Shown: positions 1 to 5,994, numbered from the stretch's first letter. The stretch: 6,882 nt of DNA from Clostridia bacterium (GCA_017462425.1 JAFTRD010000092.1:1-6882); one strand, 5' to 3'. Program-made: numbers and translations. The notes: generated by a model not told the origin, from the letters alone.

Positions 1-3
1 CAT
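1..3 (-). CDS. Start codon of a divergent gene running off the left edge
   Basis: On the minus strand the first three bases read ATG, and a textbook ribosome binding site AAGGAG (plus-strand bases 12-17) lies 8 bases upstream of it. This combination, in a spacer that also carries the promoter of the rightward gene at 161, points to a divergently transcribed gene of which only the start codon is visible. Nothing can be said about its product. I did not find a clear minus-strand promoter; a weak TTTGCA-17-TAAATT arrangement exists in the shared spacer but is not convincing. Confidence 0.45.
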
Positions 4-63
4 AGAGGTCGCTCCTTCTTCATTATTTTTCACAAGAAAATCATCAAAACGCATAATTTTTGA

Positions 64-92
64 TTGCGAAAATCTTCAATTTAGTATATAAT
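64..92 (+). promoter_or_regulatory. Sigma-A-type promoter of the surface lipoprotein gene
   Basis: A -35 box TTGCGA (64-69) is followed after exactly 17 bases by a perfect -10 box TATAAT (87-92). Transcription would start near base 99, giving a leader of about 60 bases before the ATG at 161. The leader carries a hairpin (114-132) and the ribosome binding site AAGGAG (145-150), 10 bases from the start codon. Confidence 0.75.
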
Positions 93-113
93 TAAACCTA
101 TGCAAATATAACC

Positions 114-132
114 AAGGGCGTAGTATGCCCTT
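114..132 (+). promoter_or_regulatory. Small hairpin in the mRNA leader of the lipoprotein gene
   Basis: The arms AAGGGC (114-119) and GCCCTT (127-132) are perfectly complementary across a 7-base loop. The hairpin lies between the predicted transcription start (about 99) and the ribosome binding site (145-150). It is too short to be a recognised riboswitch and is followed by only three T residues, so it is not a convincing terminator. It may stabilise the message, or bind a regulator, or be chance. Confidence 0.35.
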
Positions 133-160
133 TCGGTGAAACATAAGGAGTCTTTTTCAT

Positions 161-2650
161 ATGAAAAAAATATGTAAAAAGTTATTGATAATTTTAACGA
201 CGCTGGCGTTATCGGTATCTGCGCTGTTATTCGGTGGTTGCACTTATCCCGCAGACGGCCTGGAAGGCGATTATCAGAGCGGCGCCGTAACCTCGCAGGG
301 CGGCTGGGTCGTACAAAAAGGTGAATATATCTATTTCATTAACGGTGTGGTTTCGCCCAAAAAGGAAAGCGCCGGGGTTGACGAAGAGGGCAACGAAGTA
401 CTCGTTGACGTACCTTTTGAAAACGAATACGGTGATGCCGTAAAAGGCGCGCTCATGCGTATTAAGGCGAGCGATTTAACCGGCGCTTCTTACGGTGAAT
501 CGAAGGCGGAGGTAGTCGTACCCTTGCTTTTGACGTCTTCCGACTATACGGCAGGCGTATTCATTTACGGCGACTACGCTTATTACGCAACGCCTACCAC
601 GGCAAAGAACTTAGAAGGTCAGCTGGAAGGCAACTATATCGACTTTAAACGCACCCGTCTGGACGGCAAGGAAACCATGCGTGATTATTATTTCCGTGCA
701 GAGGACGATAAGACCAAATTCCGTTTTGTAGAAGTGGACGGCGTGGTTTATTGCTTACACGTAACCGATAATAATATCTATTCTTACAACACCGAAACCA
801 AAAAGGATACTTTGTTGGTAAAGAACGCCGCCTCCTACGTCTTCCACAAGAACGACCTTGGCGATCCTTACGTATATTATACTATGAGCGTGACGCAAGA
901 TATTGACAAGGAAAATTCGGTTGCGGAAGGATATACGCAGGTTTACCGTGTCAGAGCAGACGCTACGTATGAGCTCAATAGCGGAGAGGCAAGCTACACT
1001 GTAACCGACGGTACGGGCGCTTACGAATATTCCTACGACTTCGATAAAAAGTCGCTGGAAAATATTGCGAAACACGAAGATCACGAAGGTCACGAGGATC
1101 ACGAATTCAAAGCAGGCGATATCAATACCTATCCCTACGTCAACCTCGGTCAGTTGGTTTTAGACGGTCTCGGCAGAAACAGCGAAATGAGTCAGTATAA
1201 CCACGCAGAAGGAACGCCTTACGCTCCCGACGGTTATAAATACACGCTTATTTCGTATGAAAACGACGGCTTGTATTACAGAAGACAACAAGTTGCAGCC
1301 TCCGACTCTACGGGTGAAAGCGGTTGGACGTTCTACCTTGCCGAAAGCAACTACGCCGCAAGCGATTGGAACGCCGTTACGGGCAACGCAAATACCGCAG
1401 CCTCCGACTTCGGCGGCGCAAACGACGTCATTGCAGTTATACCGGACAACGTAAGCGCTTCTACGCTCTTCTATATCAAGAACGGAGTTCATTACTATCT
1501 GTACAGCAACGGCACCGATATCGTTCGGGTAAAGGTAGCGAAAGACGGTAGCAGAGAGCAAGAGCTTATCGTTGCAAAGAGTGTCAGCGCTCTGCTTTTG
1601 ATGGGCTTGGACAACGAGTCTTCCGATACGTATAAATACGTTTATTATAAGATGACCAGCGGCGGCATCGGCAGAGCCGTTTACGACAGCACGGAAAGCG
1701 GATACGCCGGAAACGAAGAAGTTTATTACAACAACATAATTGGTACGGATGAATACAAGCCCGTATCCATTTTAAATGTCAATCACCCCACCGTATGGTA
1801 TGCGCCTGAAATTATCGGCGGAAACATCTTCTTCGCAGATTCAACGGTAGTTGGCTCCGAGCTTTCCAACCTTGCGCACGTTATATCTTTGGAAACGTCC
1901 GACGGAGAGGTGATGGACAACAAAGAAATCAAAGAATACAACGAGAAACTGAAAAACGTACAGAATGCGCTCAGCAACGCAACCAAATTCTCTTCCAAAA
2001 CCGGAAACGCAGTATTCTATTACTATTCTACGGGCGATAAGGAGCTTTTCCAGACCGTTATCGACGAAGCCGTAGAAGAAGGAAAGGGCGAATACAGCAT
2101 CTTCTCTGAAAAAGAACAGGCGTATTTTGATGCTTACGTCAACAAAAAGTCCTTCAGCGAAGGTAAAATCTCCGAAGACTTCTCCAAGCTGTTGGTAGCA
2201 GAGGACGGTACGTATTACGGTCTGCGCTCTTACTTCTATCACGTTATCGGCGTTTTATCCGAGGAAGAACAGGAAATCTTGAACGAGGATTGGAGAGGCA
2301 CGTACCTGTCCAAGCCTATCATTGAGGACGTAGAGGAAGGCTTGCCCACTTGGGCTTGGGTTCTCATCGGCATTGCTATCGGTGTTGGCGTCGTCGGCGT
2401 TGGTTGCGGTGTTGCCGCCCTCGTGGTATTGCGCAGAAGAAAGAATAATTCTGCCGAACAGGAAAATGCTCCCAAGCGTAAGAAGTATGCGGTAGATATG
2501 GCATACGACGAAAATATCGACGTATACGCCACCGAAGAAACTCCCGCTGAAGAAACTCCCGCTGAAGAATCTGCGCCCGAAGCTCCCGTTGAGGAGGTTG
2601 CAGAGGAAACCCCCGAAGCTCCCGTGGAAGAACCTAAAACGGAAGAGTAA
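161..2650 (+). CDS. Large surface lipoprotein with C-terminal membrane helix and acidic cytoplasmic tail; function unknown
   Basis: The N-terminus has a lysine-rich start, a hydrophobic core and a lipobox-like LFGGC, so Cys27 is the likely lipidated residue after signal peptidase II cleavage. The extracellular part (about 28-725) is rich in short aromatic strands such as GEYIYFIN, VFIYGDYAYY and DPYVYYTM, followed by LMRIK- or VYRVR-like strands. That pattern resembles the beta-propeller-like DUF5050 repeats of clostridial surface proteins, though I cannot confirm the family. A histidine-rich run HEDHEGHEDHE lies at 305-315. One membrane helix (about 731-757) ends in RRRK, placing the last 72 residues in the cytoplasm; that tail has Glu/Pro-rich repeats (EETPAEETPAEE, two PEAPVEE). 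Two anchors on one protein is unusual. ATG at 161 is chosen because AAGGAG lies 10 bases upstream and the signal peptide starts there. The gene is monocistronic between its own promoter and terminator. The role is unknown; a sensor or cell-envelope scaffold is only a guess. Confidence 0.85.
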   Translation: MKKICKKLLIILTTLALSVSALLFGGCTYPADGLEGDYQSGAVTSQGGWVVQKGEYIYFINGVVSPKKESAGVDEEGNEVLVDVPFENEYGDAVKGALMRIKASDLTGASYGESKAEVVVPLLLTSSDYTAGVFIYGDYAYYATPTTAKNLEGQLEGNYIDFKRTRLDGKETMRDYYFRAEDDKTKFRFVEVDGVVYCLHVTDNNIYSYNTETKKDTLLVKNAASYVFHKNDLGDPYVYYTMSVTQDIDKENSVAEGYTQVYRVRADATYELNSGEASYTVTDGTGAYEYSYDFDKKSLENIAKHEDHEGHEDHEFKAGDINTYPYVNLGQLVLDGLGRNSEMSQYNHAEGTPYAPDGYKYTLISYENDGLYYRRQQVAASDSTGESGWTFYLAESNYAASDWNAVTGNANTAASDFGGANDVIAVIPDNVSASTLFYIKNGVHYYLYSNGTDIVRVKVAKDGSREQELIVAKSVSALLLMGLDNESSDTYKYVYYKMTSGGIGRAVYDSTESGYAGNEEVYYNNIIGTDEYKPVSILNVNHPTVWYAPEIIGGNIFFADSTVVGSELSNLAHVISLETSDGEVMDNKEIKEYNEKLKNVQNALSNATKFSSKTGNAVFYYYSTGDKELFQTVIDEAVEEGKGEYSIFSEKEQAYFDAYVNKKSFSEGKISEDFSKLLVAEDGTYYGLRSYFYHVIGVLSEEEQEILNEDWRGTYLSKPIIEDVEEGLPTWAWVLIGIAIGVGVVGVGCGVAALVVLRRRKNNSAEQENAPKRKKYAVDMAYDENIDVYATEETPAEETPAEESAPEAPVEEVAEETPEAPVEEPKTEE
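2534..2569 (+). repeat. 15-base tandem repeat coding the EETPA tail repeats
   Basis: The unit gaagaaactcccgct occurs twice in perfect tandem (2534-2548 and 2549-2563), followed by a partial third copy gaagaa (2564-2569). It codes EETPA-EETPA-EE in the cytoplasmic tail of the lipoprotein. A second, imperfect pair coding PEAPVEE follows to about 2630. The perfect copies are consistent with recent slippage expansion. Confidence 0.8.
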
Positions 2651-2663
2651 AAATTAAAAGCGA

Positions 2664-2697
2664 AAGCGGTCTGTGGATAAGACGGACCGCTTTTTTC
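2664..2697 (+). terminator. Rho-independent terminator of the lipoprotein gene
   Basis: The arms AAGCGGTC (2664-2671) and GACCGCTT (2685-2692) pair perfectly. The stem extends inward by a T-G wobble, a G-C and a T-A pair, leaving a short loop. It is followed by an unbroken T tract to 2696. It lies 13 bases after the stop codon and separates the gene from the next unit. Confidence 0.9.
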
Positions 2698-2780
2698 TTG
2701 CCAAAAAATTCAAACAACCGATATTTTTAAAGAAAAAACAAAAAAAACGAAATAAATATAAAAACAAGCCCGAAAAACAG

Positions 2781-2809
2781 TTTACAAAACGGTATGTAAA
2801 TAATATAAT
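2781..2809 (+). promoter_or_regulatory. Sigma-A promoter of the zinc-ribbon gene, with A-rich upstream tract
   Basis: A -35 box TTTACA (2781-2786), a 17-base spacer and a perfect -10 TATAAT (2804-2809) form a near-consensus promoter. The 80 bases upstream (2700-2780) are dominated by A tracts, as in UP elements that raise promoter strength. An inverted repeat TTTACA / TGTAAA (2781-2786 and 2795-2800) overlaps the -35 box and spacer and could be an operator. The start would be near 2816, leaving a leader of about 60 bases before the ATG at 2876. Confidence 0.8.
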
Positions 2810-2875
2810 GTATTGCGTTTAGACAGATTGCTTAAACTGTAAAGCGGATAAACAAAGAAAAGGGAGAAATTCGAA

Positions 2876-3394
2876 ATGGTGAAATACGCAAAGTGTCCCA
2901 GATGTGAGCTGAACTACATCGACGTTGAAAAACAGCAGTTTTGCGACGTTTGTATCAAGGAAATGAAAGGACTGGACGACGAGCCCTTCTATTCGGAGGA
3001 CGAGGACGAACTCATGGAGCTCTGCCCCAAGTGCGGCGAAAACATGATGCGTTCGGGCGAAGAAATGTGCGATCAGTGCAAGAAAAAGCTCGACTATGAA
3101 GAGGAAGAAGACGTCGATATGGACATCGAAACGGATGAAGAGTGGCGCAACTATCTCGACGATGAAACCGAAGAGCCTGACGATTTGGGCTTGGAGGAAG
3201 AGTTCGGCGCAGATTTTGCCGACGACGAGGAGGAAGAGGACGAAGAGTATCAAAGCGACGACGAGGAAGATTTTGAATACGTCACGGGCGACGATATTTA
3301 TAAATACGTCGAGGATGACGACGAGGACGACGAGGATGACGACGAGGACGACGATTCCGGAAAATCCCGCCGCAAAGGTTCCGACGATTTTTAA
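2876..3394 (+). CDS. Double zinc-ribbon protein with long acidic tail; function unknown
   Basis: This is a 172-residue cytoplasmic protein with no signal peptide or membrane helix. The first third contains two paired CxxC modules: C7-P-R-C10 with C23-D-V-C26, and C50-P-K-C53 with C65-D-Q-C68, each a likely four-cysteine zinc ribbon. From about residue 72 the chain is overwhelmingly Asp/Glu, likely disordered, and it ends in a short basic-then-acidic GKSRRKGSDDF. Such a layout suits a protein that binds nucleic acid or a basic partner through the ribbons, with the tail acting as a nucleic-acid mimic or charge shield (compare the acidic tail of RNA polymerase delta); this is inference from composition only. 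I do not recognise a named family. The start is set by AGGGAG (2861-2866), 9 bases before the ATG. The gene has its own strong promoter and terminator, so it is probably expressed independently of veg. Confidence 0.8.
   Translation: MVKYAKCPRCELNYIDVEKQQFCDVCIKEMKGLDDEPFYSEDEDELMELCPKCGENMMRSGEEMCDQCKKKLDYEEEEDVDMDIETDEEWRNYLDDETEEPDDLGLEEEFGADFADDEEEEDEEYQSDDEEDFEYVTGDDIYKYVEDDDEDDEDDDEDDDSGKSRRKGSDDF
3311..3352 (+). repeat. 21-base perfect tandem repeat coding EDDDEDD twice
   Basis: The unit gaggatgacgacgaggacgac (21 bases, coding EDDDEDD) is present in two identical head-to-tail copies, 3311-3331 and 3332-3352, followed by gat. It forms the most acidic part of the zinc-ribbon protein's tail. 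Identical copies including synonymous positions suggest recent duplication by slippage, so tail length may vary between strains. Confidence 0.8.
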
Positions 3395-3407
3395 TTGAAT
3401 AAAGTTT

Positions 3408-3445
3408 AAAAGCCGTATCTTGATTCAAGAGCTACGGCTTTTTTT
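3408..3445 (+). terminator. Rho-independent terminator after the zinc-ribbon gene
   Basis: The outer stem AAAAGCCGTA (3408-3417) / TACGGCTTTT (3433-3442) stacks on an inner stem TCTTG / CAAGA (3418-3422, 3426-3430) with an ATT loop and a two-base GC bulge on the 3' side. The T tract runs to 3445. It lies 13 bases after the stop codon and only about 46 bases before the start of veg. Confidence 0.9.
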
Positions 3446-3491
3446 GCGCTTCTTTTGTATAAAATAGGCAAAAATGGGATAAAATAACGGT

Positions 3492-3752
3492 ATGATCAAA
3501 GCCATTCAAAACATATCCGAAATCAAACAAAACATCCGTTCCTACCGTGATAAGCGAGTCAACGTATGGTTCAATCCGGGCAGGAACAAAATCGTCCGTT
3601 ATTCTGGCGTGCTCTCGGGGGTATATCCCGAAATTTTCACCGTTTCGCCCGACGACAAGTCCTTTCTCGGTAAAACCACGTATTCCTACTCCGAAATTCT
3701 CTGCGGAGAGGTGAAAATATCCAAAGCGGTGGAAAATTCAGTCATAAAGTAA
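3492..3752 (+). CDS. veg: Veg family protein
   Basis: This 86-residue protein has the length of Bacillus subtilis Veg and the features I recall for that family: an N-terminal helix with IKQNIRSYRDKRV, the segment NPGRNKIVRYSGVLSGVYP-IF, and TYSYSEILCGEVKI near the C-terminus. Veg is a small, highly expressed SH3-like cytoplasmic protein of Firmicutes, reported in B. subtilis to stimulate biofilm gene expression; its biochemical role is unsettled. In many Firmicutes it lies near sporulation or housekeeping genes, which fits sipL directly downstream. The ATG at 3492 matches the family N-terminus, but the ribosome binding site is poor: only GGGA at 3476-3479, 12 bases away. A TATAAA box at 3458-3463 may be its -10, but a matching -35 would fall in the preceding terminator and is not recognisable. 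The stop overlaps the sipL promoter. Confidence 0.9.
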   Translation: MIKAIQNISEIKQNIRSYRDKRVNVWFNPGRNKIVRYSGVLSGVYPEIFTVSPDDKSFLGKTTYSYSEILCGEVKISKAVENSVIK

Positions 3753-3770
3753 CCCGTTCAGACATACGAT
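3742..3770 (+). promoter_or_regulatory. Sigma-E-like sporulation promoter for sipL
   Basis: The -35-like TCATAAA (3742-3748) resembles the sigma-E consensus KMATATT (commonly seen as TCATATT). After 14 bases comes CATACGAT (3763-3770), which differs at one position from the sigma-E -10 CATACAAT. The spacing fits the 13-15 bases usual for sigma-E. Transcription would begin near 3777, leaving a leader of about 27 bases with the ribosome binding site at 3793-3796. The -35 lies inside the last codons of veg. In Clostridioides difficile sipL is known to be transcribed by mother-cell sigma-E, which agrees with this assignment. The box match is by eye. Confidence 0.6.
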
Positions 3771-3803
3771 AAAAGTGAAATTTTAAAAAATCGGAGAAAT
3801 TGT

Positions 3804-5297
3804 ATGTCTGTCAAACCTGAATTTGAAACTTACAGCTACGCCGGACCCGTTACCCGTTTTAAAGGTCAGTCCATTGTGGAATGTCGCCTTACGGGCGTGG
3901 GGGAAATCGGCAGCGTGCTTGCCACCCGTGCCACCGCCGCTCTTACGGGCGCCGAGGCGCAGGACGGCGAGGTGCGCTATAACGGCAAGCTCCTGCTCGG
4001 CGTCGTCTATGAAGACGGCGAAAAGAACGTCTGCCGTATGGAACGTGGCGCAGAGTTCACCCACCGAGCGCTCAGCGAAGCGGTTACGCCCTCACACAGC
4101 GTTCGGGTAGAGTTAACCGTACTTTCCGCCACCGTCCGTCGGGAGGGCGCATCCTTCTACGTTTCCTGCGTGGTAGAGGCGGATATTTCCGTCTTTGGCG
4201 CGCAGCACTTCGACTATTTAACGGGCGGCGCCTCGCTCATCTGTCAAAAAAGCCCTATAAAAACGCTGCGTGAAGAATATTGCAGCGGTCAGCTGGAAAC
4301 GGGCGACGAGTTTGAAACGGACTTCGTGGGCGACGTATTAATGCACGGCGAAAGCGTATACCTTCAACACGTTTCCTGCTCGGCAGGCAGCTTGGTGGTC
4401 AGCGGCGAAGTGGCGGTCAACGTCTGCGTATTAAAGGACGAAGGTCTGGATAATTACGAACGGTTATTGCCTTTCCGTGCCGAGCTCCCTTGCGAGGCAG
4501 CGTCTACGGGCATGCCCTGCCACGCCAGGGTGTGCGTGCAATCCTCCAACATCTCCGCCCATTCCGACGAGGATAAGGGTAGAAGTAAGCTCTCCGTCGA
4601 GGTAACCCTGCACGTCAGCGGTACGGTCTGCGTGGAGGAGTCAATCGTACCCGTGGAGGACGCTTTCAGCCCCGACTATACCCTTCGCCTTACCCGTGAA
4701 GCGCGAACTTTTGAATCCCCGAAGGATACGTTGCGCTTTACCGAACGGGTAAACGGCGTAGCGTCTTTGTCTGCTCCCATTGATTACAGCTGCACCTTAC
4801 AGGCGCTGGTTTTACAGCATGCCGAGGCGGACTGTCGGATGAGCGAAACGGGCGTAGAGGAGCTGCAGGGCGTAGTCAGCGCTACGCTACTCGTCAGCGA
4901 AAGCGACGGTACGCATAGAAGCGTTGGGGTACAGTTGCCCTTTGCCCTTCCCTTAAAAACCGATTTAAAGGGTCGCAAAGAGGTATCCGTCATCGTCTGC
5001 GGCATGTCGGTAAGACAAAAGCGTGAAGGGGAAGCCGAGGTCGAGGCAACGCTCAAATTTGCCGTAGACGTGTTTGAAGCAGTTGAAATTTCGGTTATTT
5101 CCGCCTTGGAGGAGGGGGAAAGGGTAATTCCCTCCGACTGTGCGTTCAGCGTATTTTTACCCCGTGAAGGCGACGGGCTCTGGGAAATAGCCAAAAGCCT
5201 ACATAAAGCGCCCGAGGAGGTCGCCGCCAGCAATCCCGACATGACCTTCCCCGTAAAGAAAGGCGAACGCATTATCGTATACCGTCAAAAAACCTAA
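3804..5297 (+). CDS. sipL: SipL-like spore coat morphogenesis protein (DUF3794/SPOCS repeats plus C-terminal LysM)
   Basis: SipL binds the SpoIVA ATPase in the mother cell and tethers the coat basal layer to the forespore membrane; it is needed for coat localisation in C. difficile. The 497 residues fit the family. Three DUF3794/SPOCS-like segments can be traced by their repeated beta-strand pattern (small polar residue, G, strand, D/E-G turn, strand): about 27-130 (GKLLLGVVYEDGEK), 170-280 (VVSGEVAVNVCVLKDEG) and 325-425 (LQGVVSATLLVSESDG). A LysM domain closes the protein at about 448-493, seen as REGDGLWEIAKSLHKAPEEV, ASNPDMTFPVKKGERIIVY. In SipL the LysM is the SpoIVA-binding part rather than a peptidoglycan anchor. 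There is no signal peptide, as expected. The start is fixed by GGAG (3793-3796), 7 bases before ATG. The gene is distinctly G+C rich (bases 3901-3960 are 44 of 60 G+C). It follows veg by 51 bases with its own sigma-E-like promoter. Confidence 0.88.
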   Translation: MSVKPEFETYSYAGPVTRFKGQSIVECRLTGVGEIGSVLATRATAALTGAEAQDGEVRYNGKLLLGVVYEDGEKNVCRMERGAEFTHRALSEAVTPSHSVRVELTVLSATVRREGASFYVSCVVEADISVFGAQHFDYLTGGASLICQKSPIKTLREEYCSGQLETGDEFETDFVGDVLMHGESVYLQHVSCSAGSLVVSGEVAVNVCVLKDEGLDNYERLLPFRAELPCEAASTGMPCHARVCVQSSNISAHSDEDKGRSKLSVEVTLHVSGTVCVEESIVPVEDAFSPDYTLRLTREARTFESPKDTLRFTERVNGVASLSAPIDYSCTLQALVLQHAEADCRMSETGVEELQGVVSATLLVSESDGTHRSVGVQLPFALPLKTDLKGRKEVSVIVCGMSVRQKREGEAEVEATLKFAVDVFEAVEISVISALEEGERVIPSDCAFSVFLPREGDGLWEIAKSLHKAPEEVAASNPDMTFPVKKGERIIVYRQKT

Positions 5298-5306
5298 AAA
5301 AACCAG

Positions 5307-5336
5307 AAAAAAGAGAGCCGAAAAGCTCTCTTTTTT
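5307..5336 (+). terminator. Rho-independent terminator of sipL
   Basis: The GAGAGC (5313-5318) / GCTCTC (5325-5330) core stem with loop CGAAAA is extended by six A residues (5307-5312) pairing with six T residues (5331-5336), a 12-bp stem in all. The A-tract/T-tract symmetry makes it able to work in both directions, so it could also stop leftward transcription from the gene at 5994. It starts 9 bases after the sipL stop. Confidence 0.9.
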
Positions 5337-5356
5337 AAAATTTTTAAGACAGTATA

Positions 5357-5390
5357 AAAGGCTAACGGTTTTCGTTCGCCTTTCCCCTTT
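5357..5390 (+). terminator. Second hairpin behind sipL, possible backup or leftward terminator
   Basis: The arms AAAGGC (5357-5362) and GCCTTT (5378-5383) enclose a second pair AACG (5364-5367) / CGTT (5373-5376), separated from the outer stem by a single T/C mismatch, with a GTTTT loop. On the plus strand it is followed by CCCC and a T-rich run; on the minus strand the stem ends in CCTTTTATA, so it could also end leftward transcription from 5518-5994. No other terminator for that leftward gene is obvious. Confidence 0.55.
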
Positions 5391-5517
5391 TTTCCTTTTT
5401 AAAAACACACTCTTTGCGATACAAAGTATAGGGTCGTACCCGGTGGCGGTTTATTATTTATTTTTGGTTTATTATATCAAGAAAAATAATTACATGCACC
5501 AAGAATCAAAGGATATA
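5391..5517. other. A+T-rich spacer between convergent genes
   Basis: No gene is visible. Two tiny inverted repeats lie here: CTTTG-CGATA-CAAAG at 5412-5426 and GGGT-CGT-ACCC at 5431-5441. The 3' part contains one copy of a 19-base repeat (5467-5485) whose partner is found on the far side of the next gene. A minus-strand TATAAT is embedded in that copy, but without a correctly spaced -35 box. Confidence 0.5.
5467..5485 (+). repeat. 19-base direct repeat, left copy
   Basis: The sequence gtttattatatcaagaaaa matches the right copy at 6034-6052 at 18 of 19 positions, in the same orientation. The pair brackets the leftward gene 5518-5994 and about 548 bases of A+T-rich DNA. It is low in complexity, so chance or shared promoter use cannot be excluded. 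Confidence 0.55.
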
Positions 5518-5994
5518 TTATGATTCGTTCACAATTTTTCCTGTAATGTGTTCGGGGCGAAGCTCATAACAGAGAGTAGCGTTTGCAAACTTTTGTATTT
5601 CTGAATCAATGTATTCAATATCAGAAGTAAATTTAAGACTCAGACGGCGAAATATTTCAACAGACTTTTCCGAATTTTCAACAATATGAATTTTCCCGAA
5701 AATAATAACACTGCTTATATTCAATGCCCATTCTCCGTTTTTTCTGAATCCTTCATCATACACACAAAACGAAACTTTATTATCGGCATTTATAGCATCA
5801 ATTTTATGACCTTTCCTGCCGCTATGAAAATAAATGTAACCATTTTCTTCGTTATACCAATAATTTATCGGCAACCCGTAAGGATATCCGTTTTCACCGT
5901 GAACAGATAAAACGCCTCTTTTTTCGTTATTCAGAATTTTAATAATCTGAGACATTTCAAGCCTTTGTTTTTTTCTTGCCACTTCTCTGAACAT
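5518..5994 (-). CDS. Pyridoxamine 5'-phosphate oxidase family (NimA-like) flavin-binding protein
   Basis: The 158 residues are full length for the small split-barrel flavoproteins often labelled PPOX family or 5-nitroimidazole resistance (NimA-like). Visible hallmarks are the N-terminal MFREVARKKQ, the strand pair RGVLSVHGENGYPYGLPINY (27-46), YIYFHSGRKGHKID (53-66), whose GHK is part of the usual FMN phosphate region, KVSFCVYDE (73-81), SSVIIFGKIHI (94-104), and the C-terminal YELRPEHITGK (143-153). Members bind FMN or a related flavin and typically reduce small molecules; the substrate here is unknown and true nitroimidazole resistance should not be assumed. The start codon agrees with the family N-terminus; GGAG lies about 12 bases upstream, rather far. 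The gene is strongly A+T rich (bases 5581-5640 are 15 of 60 G+C) compared with sipL, and it stands alone, convergent with sipL, with its own promoter. This suggests acquisition by transfer. Confidence 0.9.
   Translation of the reverse strand: MFREVARKKQRLEMSQIIKILNNEKRGVLSVHGENGYPYGLPINYWYNEENGYIYFHSGRKGHKIDAINADNKVSFCVYDEGFRKNGEWALNISSVIIFGKIHIVENSEKSVEIFRRLSLKFTSDIEYIDSEIQKFANATLCYELRPEHITGKIVNES

Noticed and set aside
1073..1105. Short periodic repeats here and at 2534-2569 and 3311-3352 as a CRISPR array or satellite
   Set aside because: They are in-frame coding repeats without spacers of constant length.
1160..1561. Long open frames on both strands within the lipoprotein gene, here and at 755-1102 and 1841-2242
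   Set aside because: They are shadows of a continuous 829-codon gene with promoter, ribosome site, signal peptide and terminator.
3096..3398. Plus-strand Lys/Arg/Thr-rich 100-codon frame
   Set aside because: An alternate-frame reading of the repetitive Asp/Glu codons of the zinc-ribbon gene; low-complexity shadow.
4784..5272. Minus-strand 162-codon Ser/Thr-rich frame
   Set aside because: Antisense to the third SPOCS and LysM region of sipL, no ribosome site; G+C-rich genes often leave such open frames.
5412..5441. Small inverted repeats as a structured RNA or tRNA-like element
   Set aside because: The stems are 4-5 bp only and do not assemble into a known fold.
5467..5477. Minus-strand TATAAT as a promoter reading toward sipL
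   Set aside because: The nearest -35-like TTGGTG is 20 bases away and nothing leftward except a terminator and antisense sipL would be transcribed; more simply part of the 19-base repeat.
5686..5910. Plus-strand 74-codon frame
   Set aside because: Antisense to the well-supported flavoprotein gene.
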